DNA from: Poriferisodalis sp965205175
GTDB lineage: Bacteria; Actinomycetota; Acidimicrobiia; Acidimicrobiales; Poriferisodalaceae
Assembly: GCF_965205175.1 (NCBI RefSeq)
Contig: NZ_OZ242038.1
Coordinates: forward strand, 1,612,001-1,676,000
DNA length: 64,000 bases
Reading direction: 5' to 3'
Part shown: positions 47,131 through 55,839 of the stretch, piece by piece
How positions within the stretch are numbered: position 1 is the first letter of the stretch
Layout: each line of letters starts with the position of its first letter
Translations under genes and position numbers: made by a program
The notes under the pieces: model-generated
What the model was told of the DNA's origin: nothing
What the model saw: the letters and a program-made list of their open reading frames with translations, nothing else
Databases searched by the model: none

Positions 47131-47156
47131 CCAGTGACATCAACCCAGTGACATCA
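47131..47156. repeat. Two 12-bp direct repeats before the rhodanese gene
   Basis: CCAGTGACATCA at 47131-47142 and 47145-47156, period 14, in the divergent spacer between the HyuA-like and rhodanese genes. Possible regulator site or a slippage product. Confidence 0.45.
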
Positions 47157-47183
47157 GCTCATCGAGAGCGCGAGGAGGAAGCC

Positions 47184-47591
47184 ATGGGTGTCAAATCAGT
47201 CAACGAGATGGTCGCAGAGGCCAAGACCCGCATCGACAACATCTCACCGGCGGAGGCACACCGCCGCGTCACCGAGGAAGGCGCCCTGATCGTGGACATC
47301 CGAGACGTGCGCGAACTCCAGCGAGACGGCGCCATCCCTGGTGCGATGCACACGCCCCGGGGCATGCTCGAGTTCTGGGTCTCGCCCGACTCGCCCTACG
47401 CCAAAGCGGTCTTTGCTGAGGACCGCGAGTTCATCCTGTGCTGCGCCGGCGGCGCCCGCTCAGCCTTGTCTGCCGACACCATGCAGGACATGGGCGTGCC
47501 CAAGGTCAGCCATGTCGTGACCGGTTTCGGCGGCTGGCACGCAGACGGCATGCCGGTGACCGACTACGAGACGTTCAGATCGCAGCGCTGA
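47184..47591 (+). CDS. Rhodanese-like sulfurtransferase domain protein
   Basis: 135 aa from ATG 47184, with a strong ribosome site (cgaggaggaa). Single rhodanese domain: LIVDIRDVRELQRDGAIPGAMHTPRG and the active-site loop FILCCAGGARS with the catalytic Cys. About 35 N-terminal residues precede it. Carries persulfide sulfur; partner unknown. Upstream of the dimethylformamidase-like gene by 45 bp. Confidence 0.92.
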   Translation: MGVKSVNEMVAEAKTRIDNISPAEAHRRVTEEGALIVDIRDVRELQRDGAIPGAMHTPRGMLEFWVSPDSPYAKAVFAEDREFILCCAGGARSALSADTMQDMGVPKVSHVVTGFGGWHADGMPVTDYETFRSQR

Positions 47592-47636
47592 GCGACGCGT
47601 GCGATCGCTCCTGCTCCGCCGCTGCGGCGTAGCGCC

Positions 47637-49964
47637 ATGACAGGCTCGCCCAAGCAGATCACCGGCTACTGCGAGCCGTGGACCGTGCGTGCCGGCGAGT
47701 CGGTCCGGCTCATGGCGTCGTCGCATCAGCGAGGACCGGCCGAGGTGGACATCACGCAGATCGTCTGCGGCGACCCGACCCGCTACGGCCCCGGCTTCGA
47801 CGAACGACCGGTTCCTGAGGCCGGCAGCGGGCAGTTGATCCTCGACGAGCAGCCGCTCACTCCCGGCTCCTACGGCGTCGCTGCACTCGACGGCCTGCCG
47901 AGCGTTGGGCGCCTCGGCCTGCGGTTGTGGGTGATGCCGACCTTGCTGGACCGCCCAGCGCGGATAGCGACCCTGTGCGCCCGAGTCGCCGCAACGCCTG
48001 TCACCGCAGCGCCAGTCCCAGCTGCGCCCGCCTCTGCAACGCCCGCTGAGACGCAGGCCGAGGCCTGGTTGCTGGTGGAGGCGCTTCGCCTGGAGCTGCG
48101 CGACGGGCGCGCTGTCGTGTCGAGCGCCGCAGTCGACGGCGGGCTGGAGGCGGTCATCGACGCTCGGCCGCTGACCCGCAATCGCTGGTACCTGTTCGAC
48201 GCAGAACTGGACCTCGCGGCCGGCGTGTTGTGCGCTGGCATCGCCACTGCGCGCTCGGACTCGCCTGGACGCGACGCGACCGAGGGAGACCGGCTGAGCG
48301 ACCTGGCGGCGCAGTCACTGGGTGCCGAGCCGGGCGGCGACACGCACGAAGGTGTGCGGTGGCACGGCGTGGGCACTACTGCCGGCTTCGAGCCGCAGGC
48401 GGGCGGCGGTGTGCTGGCGCCCGTGTCGCTGTGGCTGGCCGGCGGACCCGGAGGCGAACGATGCGACGGCCGGCTGGCACGGCCGATGCTGCGTTGCGGC
48501 GAGGCCGGCGTCTCCTGGGATTTCTCCGCCGACCCGGCGGGACGTTCCGTGCCCGCCGAGGTTGCCGGCTGCAGGGTCCAGTGCGGGCCGGTCGTGTTGC
48601 ATCAACTGCCGACACGGGCGATCACCGGCCCCGCCTGGGACGGCACCGCACACCGCTGGAGCGACAACCTCTCGCACTACGACGCCGTACACTTCCATCA
48701 CGACGACCTGTACGACGCGGGCTGGCACACCACTGTCGAGACGACCCTGCCGCACGATCTGACCAGCGGCATCTACGCCTTCCGAGTGCGCAGCGAGTTC
48801 GGCCAGGACCGTGTGCCCATCTTCGTCCGCCCCGCTGCCAGCGCGCCCACAGCCGATGTGGCGCTGCTGATGCCGACGGCCACCTACTTGGCCTATGCCA
48901 ATCATCGGATGCTGTTCGAAGGCGCTGACTTCATTCCGACCAAGACTCGCCTGCGGCCCGAGCATGCCTACATCCGGGATCATCCCGAGCTGGGCCGCAG
49001 CCACTACGAGAAGCACCCCGACGGCAGCGGGGTGATGTTCAGCTCTCGCCGCCGACCGGTGCTCAACCTGCGTCCGGGGGCCGACGGCTGGAACTTCACA
49101 CCTGACACCGACATCAATGCCTTCTTGGAGCATCTCGAGGTCGGCCACGACATCGTCACCGACGAAGATCTGCATGCAGAGGGCCTCGAAGCCATCGCCC
49201 CGTACCGAGTGCTGGTGACCGGCAGCCATCCCGAGTACTGGTCCACGGCCATGCTGGACGCGCTGGCCGACTGGCAGCGCGCCGGCGGTCGTCTGATGTA
49301 TCTCGGCGGCAACGGCTTCTACTGGCGAGTGGCCTTCAGCGACGAGTGGCCGGGCGCCGTCGAGCTGCGCAGAGCAGAGGACGGAGTGCGGAACTGGCAG
49401 ACCGGGCCGGGGGAGAGCTACCACGCCTGGGGCGGCGAGTACGGCGGACTGTGGCGCCGCCAAGGTCGGGCGCCGAATGAGATCTGCGGCGTCGGCTTCG
49501 CTGCGCAAGGGTTCGAGCAAGCCACGTGGTTCGTCCGTGATCCGGGTACCGACGCTTCGCGTGCCGCGTGGATTCTGGACGGGGTGCCGGGGGAGCGCAT
49601 CGGCACCTCGGGGCTGGGGGGTGGCGCCGCCGGCCAGGAAGTCGACCGCTACGACGCACAGCTCGGCTCGCCGAGCCACGCCGTGGTGCTGGCCTCGGCC
49701 ACGACGTTCGGACCCGACATGCTCCGCACCAAAGAGGAATTCGAAGCCTCTGTGTACGTTCCCACGCCCGATCCGATGGTGCGAGCGGACATCGTGTTCT
49801 ATGAGACGCCCAACGGCGGAGCGGTGTTCTCGGTCGGGTCGATCTCGTGGTTCGGCGCATTGGCACGCGACGGATTCGACAACGACGTCGCACGCATCAC
49901 GGCCAATGTGGTGCGACGCTTTGCGGACCCTGCGCCGTTCCCGATGCCGCCGGAATCACCGTGA
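47637..49964 (+). CDS. N,N-dimethylformamidase large (beta) subunit-like protein
   Basis: 775 aa. The C-terminal half matches the DMFase beta-subunit domain: SGIYAFRVRS, ATYLAYANHRM, RPVLNLRP, TDEDLHAEG, VTGSHPEYWS, GGRLMYLGGNGFYWR and SISWFGALARDGFDND. The N-terminal half is a beta-rich, lectin-like region. DMFase hydrolyses dimethylformamide to formate and dimethylamine with a mononuclear iron site; in known enzymes it needs a small alpha subunit, and I see no such gene here. True substrate may be another amide. Ala/Pro-rich linker near residues 115-140. Confidence 0.8.
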   Translation: MTGSPKQITGYCEPWTVRAGESVRLMASSHQRGPAEVDITQIVCGDPTRYGPGFDERPVPEAGSGQLILDEQPLTPGSYGVAALDGLPSVGRLGLRLWVMPTLLDRPARIATLCARVAATPVTAAPVPAAPASATPAETQAEAWLLVEALRLELRDGRAVVSSAAVDGGLEAVIDARPLTRNRWYLFDAELDLAAGVLCAGIATARSDSPGRDATEGDRLSDLAAQSLGAEPGGDTHEGVRWHGVGTTAGFEPQAGGGVLAPVSLWLAGGPGGERCDGRLARPMLRCGEAGVSWDFSADPAGRSVPAEVAGCRVQCGPVVLHQLPTRAITGPAWDGTAHRWSDNLSHYDAVHFHHDDLYDAGWHTTVETTLPHDLTSGIYAFRVRSEFGQDRVPIFVRPAASAPTADVALLMPTATYLAYANHRMLFEGADFIPTKTRLRPEHAYIRDHPELGRSHYEKHPDGSGVMFSSRRRPVLNLRPGADGWNFTPDTDINAFLEHLEVGHDIVTDEDLHAEGLEAIAPYRVLVTGSHPEYWSTAMLDALADWQRAGGRLMYLGGNGFYWRVAFSDEWPGAVELRRAEDGVRNWQTGPGESYHAWGGEYGGLWRRQGRAPNEICGVGFAAQGFEQATWFVRDPGTDASRAAWILDGVPGERIGTSGLGGGAAGQEVDRYDAQLGSPSHAVVLASATTFGPDMLRTKEEFEASVYVPTPDPMVRADIVFYETPNGGAVFSVGSISWFGALARDGFDNDVARITANVVRRFADPAPFPMPPESP

Positions 49965-50069
49965 GCCTGAGTCACCGTGAGTCAGCGGAGCGTCAGTTGA
50001 GACGGTGAGTTGAGTGCGTGAGCGTGCGTGCGTGGGAGTGCCGGCACGAGCGAGGCCCGGCTCGAACGT

Positions 50070-50795
50070 TCAGCTCCGGCTGCGCACCTGCTCTAGGAGC
50101 TCACTGACGCGGTTGGCCGCTGGGGCGTAGCCGGGATCCACCTCTGGGCCAGGCACGAACTCCGGAATATCGGCCCGCTCGGGGCCGGCAGGCGGTGCCG
50201 TGCGAGCCGGCGGCTCGTCAGTGCCGCCGACGGCATCCGTGCTAGTGGCGTCGTCGACCGCAGGGGCCGAGACAGCCGGTGCCGGCGCGGCTGTCGGTGC
50301 TGGCACCCCCGTCGCCGCTCGTGCAGTCTTGGAGCGGTTCAGCAGCGCCGCCAGCCGTGGGTCGTCGGCGCTATCGCTGCTGGCACTCGAGTCGCCGGTG
50401 CCCTTGGGGCCGGCGTTCTCATTGGTGGGCGGCGCGGCATCTGCCTCAGCCGCCGCAGGGGACATTGCAGCGGTTGCTTCGGCAGTATCGGCTGGGCTCG
50501 CAGCCGGCAGCCCGCGGGATTCCGCCGCTGCCGCTCGGGCTTCGGCCACGCGGGCTCGCTCTTGGGCTGCCTCGACTTCTGCACGCGCCCGTTTGGCTAG
50601 GAATTGCGGCCACTCGGCTTCGGGCACGAGCTTGCTGTGAGCCACCGAGATGGCCTCGACACCGTTGTCGAACCGCACGCGGTAGCGCTTGATCGCGAAT
50701 CCGAGACCTCGACCGCACTTGCCCGGCGTGCCCTCGGGGATTCCGGGCAGGTCCTCTGTCGCCACTACTCGGGTGCCGCGCCGATATTCGCTCAT
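50070..50795 (-). CDS. Hypothetical protein with SH3-like N-terminus and Ala/Pro-rich tail
   Basis: 241 aa, not recognised. The first 60 residues (RRGTRVVATEDLPGIPEGTPG ... VRFDNGVEAISV) look like a small beta-barrel of the SH3/KOW kind. A charged Ala/Arg/Glu helix follows (residues about 68-95), then a long disordered Ala/Pro/Asp/Ser tail with a short conserved-looking C-terminal helix (NRVSELLEQVRSR). Cytoplasmic by composition. Single gene between the DMFase-like gene (convergent) and modC. Confidence 0.75.
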   Translation of the reverse strand: MSEYRRGTRVVATEDLPGIPEGTPGKCGRGLGFAIKRYRVRFDNGVEAISVAHSKLVPEAEWPQFLAKRARAEVEAAQERARVAEARAAAAESRGLPAASPADTAEATAAMSPAAAEADAAPPTNENAGPKGTGDSSASSDSADDPRLAALLNRSKTARAATGVPAPTAAPAPAVSAPAVDDATSTDAVGGTDEPPARTAPPAGPERADIPEFVPGPEVDPGYAPAANRVSELLEQVRSRS

Positions 50796-50861
50796 GGCCC
50801 GGTTCCGCTGATCGGTGCGTTCATCGTTGCGGGAGCGTACCGGCCACGAGTGTCGGCTTCA

Positions 50862-50920
50862 CTGAGACTGGTTCGCTGAGACTGGTTCGCTGAGACTGGG
50901 CACTGCGTCACACTGCGTCA
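50862..50920. repeat. Two adjacent short tandem repeats
   Basis: CTGAGACTGGTTCG repeats two and a half times at 50862-50899, then CACTGCGTCA twice at 50901-50920. This fills the spacer between the hypothetical gene's start and the modC stop. Too short and unspaced for CRISPR. Confidence 0.7.
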
Positions 50921-50957
50921 CAGGGACTTGACACTTCCGAACCGGCATCGTGGCCGC

Positions 50958-52196
50958 TCAGCGACCGACGTCGGGGGCGAGCTCGAGTTCTGTGGCCTTG
51001 ACGGACGCCCACAGGCTGGTGCCGGGGCGAATCAGCAGCTCGTGCGCAGCGCCGGGCGTGATGTCGGCGGTGAGCGGCAACGGCGGTCCGAGCAGCACCC
51101 GAGTGATGTCGCCGAGCGGCTCGACGGCTTCGGTCGTGGTGCGCCAGACGTTGCGCGGGCTGCCGCTGGGCCGTTCGCGGTGCAGCGCAATCGCCCGAGG
51201 GTGAATCGTGATCAGGACGGGTCCGCGCACGCTCGTATCGGCAGCGTGCAGCACCATCTGGCTGCGGCCTTCGCCGCGACGGCTGCCGCGAGCGAGCGGG
51301 CCGGTCGCCGCCGAGCGGTCGCCGTCACTGTAGGCATCGCCAGGCTTCACCGTGATCTCGCCGCTGTTCGCGGTGCCGCGCATGAGGTTGATGCCGGACA
51401 GTTCGGCGGCGTATGGCGTTGCCGGCGCACGCCGCAGCTGAGTCGGTGTGCCTGACTGGGTGAGGCGACCGTGCTCGACGATGTGTACCCGGTCTGCCAG
51501 AACGAACGCATCGGCGGGATCGTGCGTGATCAGCAGACGCGGAATATTGAGCGGCACATCGGCGGTCGCAGGCAGTGGCATCGACGACGGGCCGGTGCCG
51601 GCGGCGTTGCGATTGCCGGTGAGATGCGCAGCCAAGTTGCGCCGCAAACGGTTGCGTGCTGACACATCCAGCGAGCCGAGCGGCTCGTCAGCCAGCAGCA
51701 GCAGCGGTTCGCAGGCCAGAGCACGTGCCAACGCCACCCGTTGACGTTGCCCGCCCGACAGGGCGCGAGGACGGCGCCGTCCGAGATCGCCAAGGTCCAT
51801 GGCGTCGAGCCAGGGCTGGGCCCGAGCGCGAGCATCGGCTCGGCGCACGCCGCGCGCCGTCAAGCCGAATGCCACGTTGTCGAGCGCGCTGAGATGTTCG
51901 AACAGAACGAGTTCTTGGAACACCACGCCGATGCCGCGTTGTTCGGGCGGTACGAAATTTCCCGCCGACGGGTCGTCGAGGACGCGTTCGCCTAGGCGAA
52001 CGATGCCGTCGTCGAGCGGCAGCAGCCCCGCCACGGCAGCCACAATGGTCGACTTGCCGGCCCCGTTCGGACCGAGCAGCGCCGCGGTCTCGCCCGCTTC
52101 GACCTGCACGTGTACGTCTAGGTCGAACTCACCGCGGCGCAGCCGAATCTGTGCATCCAGCGCGCCCGGAGCTGTGCCAGTGCCGGCGTCGCTCAT
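50958..52196 (-). CDS. modC: Molybdate ABC transporter ATP-binding protein
   Basis: 412 aa; ATG 52196 overlaps the modB stop (ATGA). Walker A GPNGAGKST, signature LSGGQRQRVALARAL, Walker B LLLADEPLGSLD, switch His in LITHDPADA. C-terminal Mop/TOBE region ends LWASVKATELEL, typical of molybdate sensing ModC. An extra stretch of about 30 residues (around HLTGNRNAAGTGPSS) lies between Walker B and the H-loop. Energises the ModB channel. Confidence 0.92.
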   Translation of the reverse strand: MSDAGTGTAPGALDAQIRLRRGEFDLDVHVQVEAGETAALLGPNGAGKSTIVAAVAGLLPLDDGIVRLGERVLDDPSAGNFVPPEQRGIGVVFQELVLFEHLSALDNVAFGLTARGVRRADARARAQPWLDAMDLGDLGRRRPRALSGGQRQRVALARALACEPLLLLADEPLGSLDVSARNRLRRNLAAHLTGNRNAAGTGPSSMPLPATADVPLNIPRLLITHDPADAFVLADRVHIVEHGRLTQSGTPTQLRRAPATPYAAELSGINLMRGTANSGEITVKPGDAYSDGDRSAATGPLARGSRRGEGRSQMVLHAADTSVRGPVLITIHPRAIALHRERPSGSPRNVWRTTTEAVEPLGDITRVLLGPPLPLTADITPGAAHELLIRPGTSLWASVKATELELAPDVGR

Positions 52197-53038
52197 CGGC
52201 TCGGCCACCAGCGGTCGCGCAGGGCGATGAGCAGTCCCAGCGACAGCGCCACCAGCACCAGGCTGATGGCGACCGCTGCGTCACGATCAGATTCGAGTGC
52301 CACGAACACGGCGAGCGGCAGCGTCTGGGTGCGGCCTCCGAGGTTGCCGGCGAACGTCACTGTCGCACCGAACTCACCGAGGGCTCGAGCCCATGCCAGC
52401 AACACGGCGACGGCTACAGCGGGGCCGATCATCGGCAGCGTGACCCGCCACAGCACGCGCAGCCGTGACGCCCCCAGCGTGGCGGCGGCGTGCTCGTAGC
52501 GCGGATCGAGGTTCCGGAGTGCACCTTCGACGGTCAGGATCACCATCGGTGTGGCCACGAAGGCGTTTGCCAAGATGACGCCCCAGATCGAGTACGGCAG
52601 CAGCAGGCCGGTGGCGTCGTGCAGCGGTCCGCCGACCACGCCCCGCCTGCCGAGCGCGAACAGCAGCGCTGCGCCGCCGACCACCGGCGGCAGCACCATG
52701 GGCAGTGTGACGAGGGCCCGCAGTGTTGTGCGTCCGCGAAATGGCGCGCGGGCGAGCACCCATGCCAGCGGTACGCCGACTGCGGCCGCGACGACTGCTG
52801 CTGCCACCGACGACACCACCGAGAGCGTTGCCGCATCGATCACGAACCTGCTTGACAGATGCGACCACAGGCCGGTCCACGGCGTCCGTGCCGCAAGCCC
52901 CACCACGGGCAGGGCGAACAGCACTCCGCCGCCGGCGGCAAGCACGGCTACCGGCCACGGCGGCAGCACGCGAGGCGTGCGGCGCGCCTCGTGCCCGCCG
53001 CGCCGGTGGATGCCAGATTCCGCAGCGTCGGCGTTCAC
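52193..53038 (-). CDS. modB: Molybdate ABC transporter permease
   Basis: 281 aa from GTG 53038. Five to six membrane helices; cytoplasmic EAA loop EHAAATLGASRLRVLWRVTLPMIGP, and the LARALGEFGATVTFAG-like segment diagnostic of ModB/CysT. Forms the membrane channel of the molybdate/tungstate importer with modC (overlapping) and modA (84 bp upstream). Confidence 0.93.
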   Translation of the reverse strand: MNADAAESGIHRRGGHEARRTPRVLPPWPVAVLAAGGGVLFALPVVGLAARTPWTGLWSHLSSRFVIDAATLSVVSSVAAAVVAAAVGVPLAWVLARAPFRGRTTLRALVTLPMVLPPVVGGAALLFALGRRGVVGGPLHDATGLLLPYSIWGVILANAFVATPMVILTVEGALRNLDPRYEHAAATLGASRLRVLWRVTLPMIGPAVAVAVLLAWARALGEFGATVTFAGNLGGRTQTLPLAVFVALESDRDAAVAISLVLVALSLGLLIALRDRWWPSR

Positions 53039-53122
53039 GGGCGGCGAGCCCTGGGCCTGCGAGACATGCAGCGGCGAGTCTGGGCGTCGTGCGTCAGCCG
53101 GCTGAGCATCGTGGTCTGCGCA

Positions 53123-54010
53123 TCACGGCGCTGCGAAGCCGAAGTCGGCGAACGCCCGATGTGCCGCCTCGGACTGCAGGTACGCGACGAACGCTTCGGC
53201 GCCGGCGAGGTGCGGAGCGTCTGATGGCACGCCGGCAGCGTAAGTCGCTTCGGGCGCCGTCCCCGCGGTCCATCCCAAGCTCACGATGGCTCGATTGTCG
53301 GCGGGCCGTGCGTCGCTCGCGTACACGACTGCTGCGTCGAGTTCGCCTGCTGCGAGCTTGGTGACCAGCGCTCGAACGTTTGGTTCCTCAGTATCGGGTG
53401 CCGGCTGGATTCCGGCTTGCGTCAGGCCCCGTCGGGCCAGCGCGCCGCAGGGCACCTCGGCCGCGCACAGTCCGATCAGCAGTTCCCGCCGTGCCAAGTC
53501 GGCGAGCGCTGCGACGCCGGCGTCGTTGCGGGCCGGCACGGCGAGCACCAGCGAATTGCGAGCCACGATCACTGGCCCGTGTGCCAAGCCGACATGGTCT
53601 TGAACGGTCTCGAGATGCATCGGGTCGGCAGGGATGAACACGTCGGCGGGAGCACCGGCGAGCACGTGCTCGCGCAGCGCCGCGCTGCCGGCCGCAACGA
53701 CCTGCACCTTGAGGCCGGGGTGCGCCGTCTCGAATCCGTCGGCGAGCACTTCGGCCACCGGCAGCAACGAGGCGGCAACCAGCACATGCAACTCGCCGCT
53801 GAGCGCACCGCCGCTGGCGGGGTTGGTCTGGCTGTTGGCGCGAACCTGTGCGCATCCGGCGGCCAACACCCCGACGGCCGAGGCCCCGACAGCCGACAGC
53901 AACACGACTGTGAGCGCCAACGCGCCAACGGACGGCGGCTCGCTGCGTCTCCGGCACCGTCGACGGCGCCAGACACGGGCACGCTGGGTAGCTGCGGCCC
54001 TGCCATCCAT
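53123..54010 (-). CDS. modA: Molybdate-binding lipoprotein
   Basis: 295 aa. Arg-rich N-terminus, one hydrophobic segment and lipobox LAAGC, so an anchored extracellular lipoprotein. Ligand-binding fold: LHVLVAASLLPVAEVLADGFE, AGSAALREHVLAGAPADVFIPAD, and VVYASDA. Captures molybdate or tungstate for ModBC. The ATG at 54010 sits in the loop of a large hairpin (53980-54044) with no ribosome site before it. Confidence 0.92.
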   Translation of the reverse strand: MDGRAAATQRARVWRRRRCRRRSEPPSVGALALTVVLLSAVGASAVGVLAAGCAQVRANSQTNPASGGALSGELHVLVAASLLPVAEVLADGFETAHPGLKVQVVAAGSAALREHVLAGAPADVFIPADPMHLETVQDHVGLAHGPVIVARNSLVLAVPARNDAGVAALADLARRELLIGLCAAEVPCGALARRGLTQAGIQPAPDTEEPNVRALVTKLAAGELDAAVVYASDARPADNRAIVSLGWTAGTAPEATYAAGVPSDAPHLAGAEAFVAYLQSEAAHRAFADFGFAAP

Positions 54011-54044
54011 TGGTGAGCCAGTGTGCCGCAGCTACCCCAGCGTG
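53980..54044 (-). promoter_or_regulatory. Long hairpin enclosing the modA start codon
   Basis: Arms 53980-53998 and 54025-54044 match over 19 bp with a single bulged base. The 26-nt loop (53999-54024) contains the modA ATG. In the mRNA this would present or hide the start; as DNA it could be a regulator site. It does not match the ModE consensus or, to my eye, the Moco riboswitch. Confidence 0.65.
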
Positions 54045-54201
54045 CGGCAGGGGACACTCGCCAATGCCGGCGAAACGTCTCGCGAAGGCCATGCCACGGT
54101 GCGATCTCTCGGAGCGGCACAGTGCTTTGGTCGTTCGGCCATCGTGTGGCCATCAGGTCGAGGTATTGATGCAATCGGTCGTGCGAGCCGGACAGCTCGT
54201 G

Positions 54202-54221
54202 CGACGGCTGAGCGGCCGTCG
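54202..54221 (+). promoter_or_regulatory. Hairpin upstream of the MBL-fold gene
   Basis: CGACGGC/GCCGTCG 7-bp stem with a 6-nt loop, 23 nt before the ATG at 54245. A smaller CGAGC/GCTCG hairpin lies just upstream. Leader structures of unknown role. Confidence 0.4.
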
Positions 54222-54244
54222 AGCCAAGACATAGGGTTCAGTTC

Positions 54245-55156
54245 ATGGCAACGACGTTGGATTGGTACGGATGCGCGACCTTCCGTCTGCGCACAGCCGG
54301 CTTGACGGTGTTTCTGGACGCCTACATCGACCGGGCGTCGAACGCCGCTGGTCCGGGCTTGTCCGCCGACGATGTGAACGAGGCCGATTGGGTGCTGGTC
54401 GGCCATTCGCACTTCGATCACCTCTACGGTGCGGAGCGGATCCTCGCCAACACCGACGCCACGTTGATCGCGTCGTATGAGTCGGTGCGCCTCATGGCTG
54501 AGGCTGGTGTGCCGGCAGAGCGCATGATCTGTGTGGCTGGGGGCGAGACGGTGGACTTGAGCCGTGGCGGGCGCGGCGGGGGCGTGCGAGTGTCGGTGTA
54601 CCCGAGCCAGCACTCCTGCGTGTGGTCTCACACGCAGATGGACCAGCCCGACGAGGTCTGCCTAGGCGACTTGGGCGTCACCTGGCAGGAACAGCAGCAG
54701 CGTCTCGCCGAGCTGATGAGTTACTTGACCAGCGAGGTCGATCCCGCCACCAGTGCGCACATTGCCGTATCGGCTGCTGGTCACAGCGATCGGGGCGACG
54801 GGGGAGCGTTGTTGTACTTGATCGAGGCGCCTGAGGGCTCCGTGCTGTTCCAGGATACGTCCGGGCACTGGTCGGGCGTCATGGGGGACTTGCGTCCTGA
54901 CGTAGCCATCCTCGCCGCCGCAGGCCGCGGCAACATCGACGGCGAGCCCATTCAAGGATCGCTAGCGCAGTTCATCGGCCGCCAAGCCGACATGCTGCAG
55001 CCGCGCAAGATCATCCTCGGACATCACGACAACTGGCTGCCCGGGTTCTCCGTCGCCACCGACACCACCAGCATCGCCGCCGAGCTAGCCCGCGTGACCC
55101 CCAACGCCGAGTTGCTAGAACCCGGCTACCTGGAGTCCACCAAGATTCTGCCATGA
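54245..55156 (+). CDS. MBL-fold metal-dependent hydrolase
   Basis: 303 aa. Metallo-beta-lactamase fold with the metal motif GHSHFDHLYGAE (about residue 58), a later SAAGHSDRGDGG and a C-terminal LGHHDNW, of the UlaG/YcjY-like broad group. Substrate unknown. Divergent from modA; the end marks the left border of the low-GC island. CTGCCATGAAG is duplicated at its 3' end. Confidence 0.85.
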   Translation: MATTLDWYGCATFRLRTAGLTVFLDAYIDRASNAAGPGLSADDVNEADWVLVGHSHFDHLYGAERILANTDATLIASYESVRLMAEAGVPAERMICVAGGETVDLSRGGRGGGVRVSVYPSQHSCVWSHTQMDQPDEVCLGDLGVTWQEQQQRLAELMSYLTSEVDPATSAHIAVSAAGHSDRGDGGALLYLIEAPEGSVLFQDTSGHWSGVMGDLRPDVAILAAAGRGNIDGEPIQGSLAQFIGRQADMLQPRKIILGHHDNWLPGFSVATDTTSIAAELARVTPNAELLEPGYLESTKILP

Positions 55157-55270
55157 AGAGATCCTGCCATGAAGCAACCGCAGCCGGCATCGGTAGACGC
55201 TGGCGGTTTGCCGCCTCGCCCATTTCGAATCACGGCAACGGCGACGCTCTTGGGGCGCGCCGCTTAGCGA

Positions 55271-55317
55271 ACGGTGAACACGCTTGCCGCGGGAGCTGAC
55301 CAGCGTAAGTTCACCGT
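55271..55317. repeat. 9-bp inverted repeat in the island's left spacer
   Basis: ACGGTGAAC (55271-55279) and GTTCACCGT (55309-55317), 29 nt apart, in the 242-bp spacer before the 130-aa gene. Could be a weak hairpin or a two-half-site operator. Confidence 0.4.
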
Positions 55318-55398
55318 CGAATAGCGTCAAGCAGCATATTGTAGCACTGAACCTGCGGCAACCTCGTTGACTGAGCAAGAGGAGGAACGTTACCCGCC

Positions 55399-55791
55399 AT
55401 GAAGCCATACGATTTGGTCACGCTACAGCAGAGGTTCGTCGGTGCCGAAGAGCTTCTTGAGGCCTTACGTATCGCCAAAGCAGCCAAGGACGCAGCGGCA
55501 CGCCAATATGACTTGCTTCGTCAGATGCTGATACAGGCCTGTGATGGCCATGCTTTTGAGGACTGTGGCATCAGGTTACGCGCGACGAAGTCCAGCCGTA
55601 ATCCTCAATGGAAGAAAATTGCGCAAGCGATGGTTGAGCAATTCGGATTTAGCGGTTGGGAAGAAGCACTAGATGGAGCTGGACTTGATCCGAATGACTT
55701 TGTCAGTCATCGGAAAGCTGGCCATCAGCTTCGAGTAGAACCGAGTGTCGACGATTCCGCTGAAGCAGCTCTAGGTCCGACATACCTGTGA
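55399..55791 (+). CDS. Orphan 130-aa protein
   Basis: Not recognised. ATG 55399 follows a strong GAGGAGGAA (55378-55386). The first 45 residues are strongly helical with coiled-coil character (LLEALRIAKAAKDAAARQYDLLRQML); the rest is mixed (WKKIAQAMVEQFGFSGWEEALDGAGLDPNDFVSH). Cytoplasmic. Its GC is visibly lower than the housekeeping genes. Convergent with the 133-aa gene, 48 bp apart. It might belong to a phage or the defence-like island, but nothing proves it. Confidence 0.65.
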   Translation: MKPYDLVTLQQRFVGAEELLEALRIAKAAKDAAARQYDLLRQMLIQACDGHAFEDCGIRLRATKSSRNPQWKKIAQAMVEQFGFSGWEEALDGAGLDPNDFVSHRKAGHQLRVEPSVDDSAEAALGPTYL

Positions 55792-55839
55792 CTTACGAGT
55801 CTGCAATCGCTGCTGCATTGCTCCTCGCGAGCAATCGTA

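Noticed and set aside
50862..50920. CRISPR array
   Set aside because: Units are 10-14 bp, directly adjacent, without spacers, and no cas genes are present.
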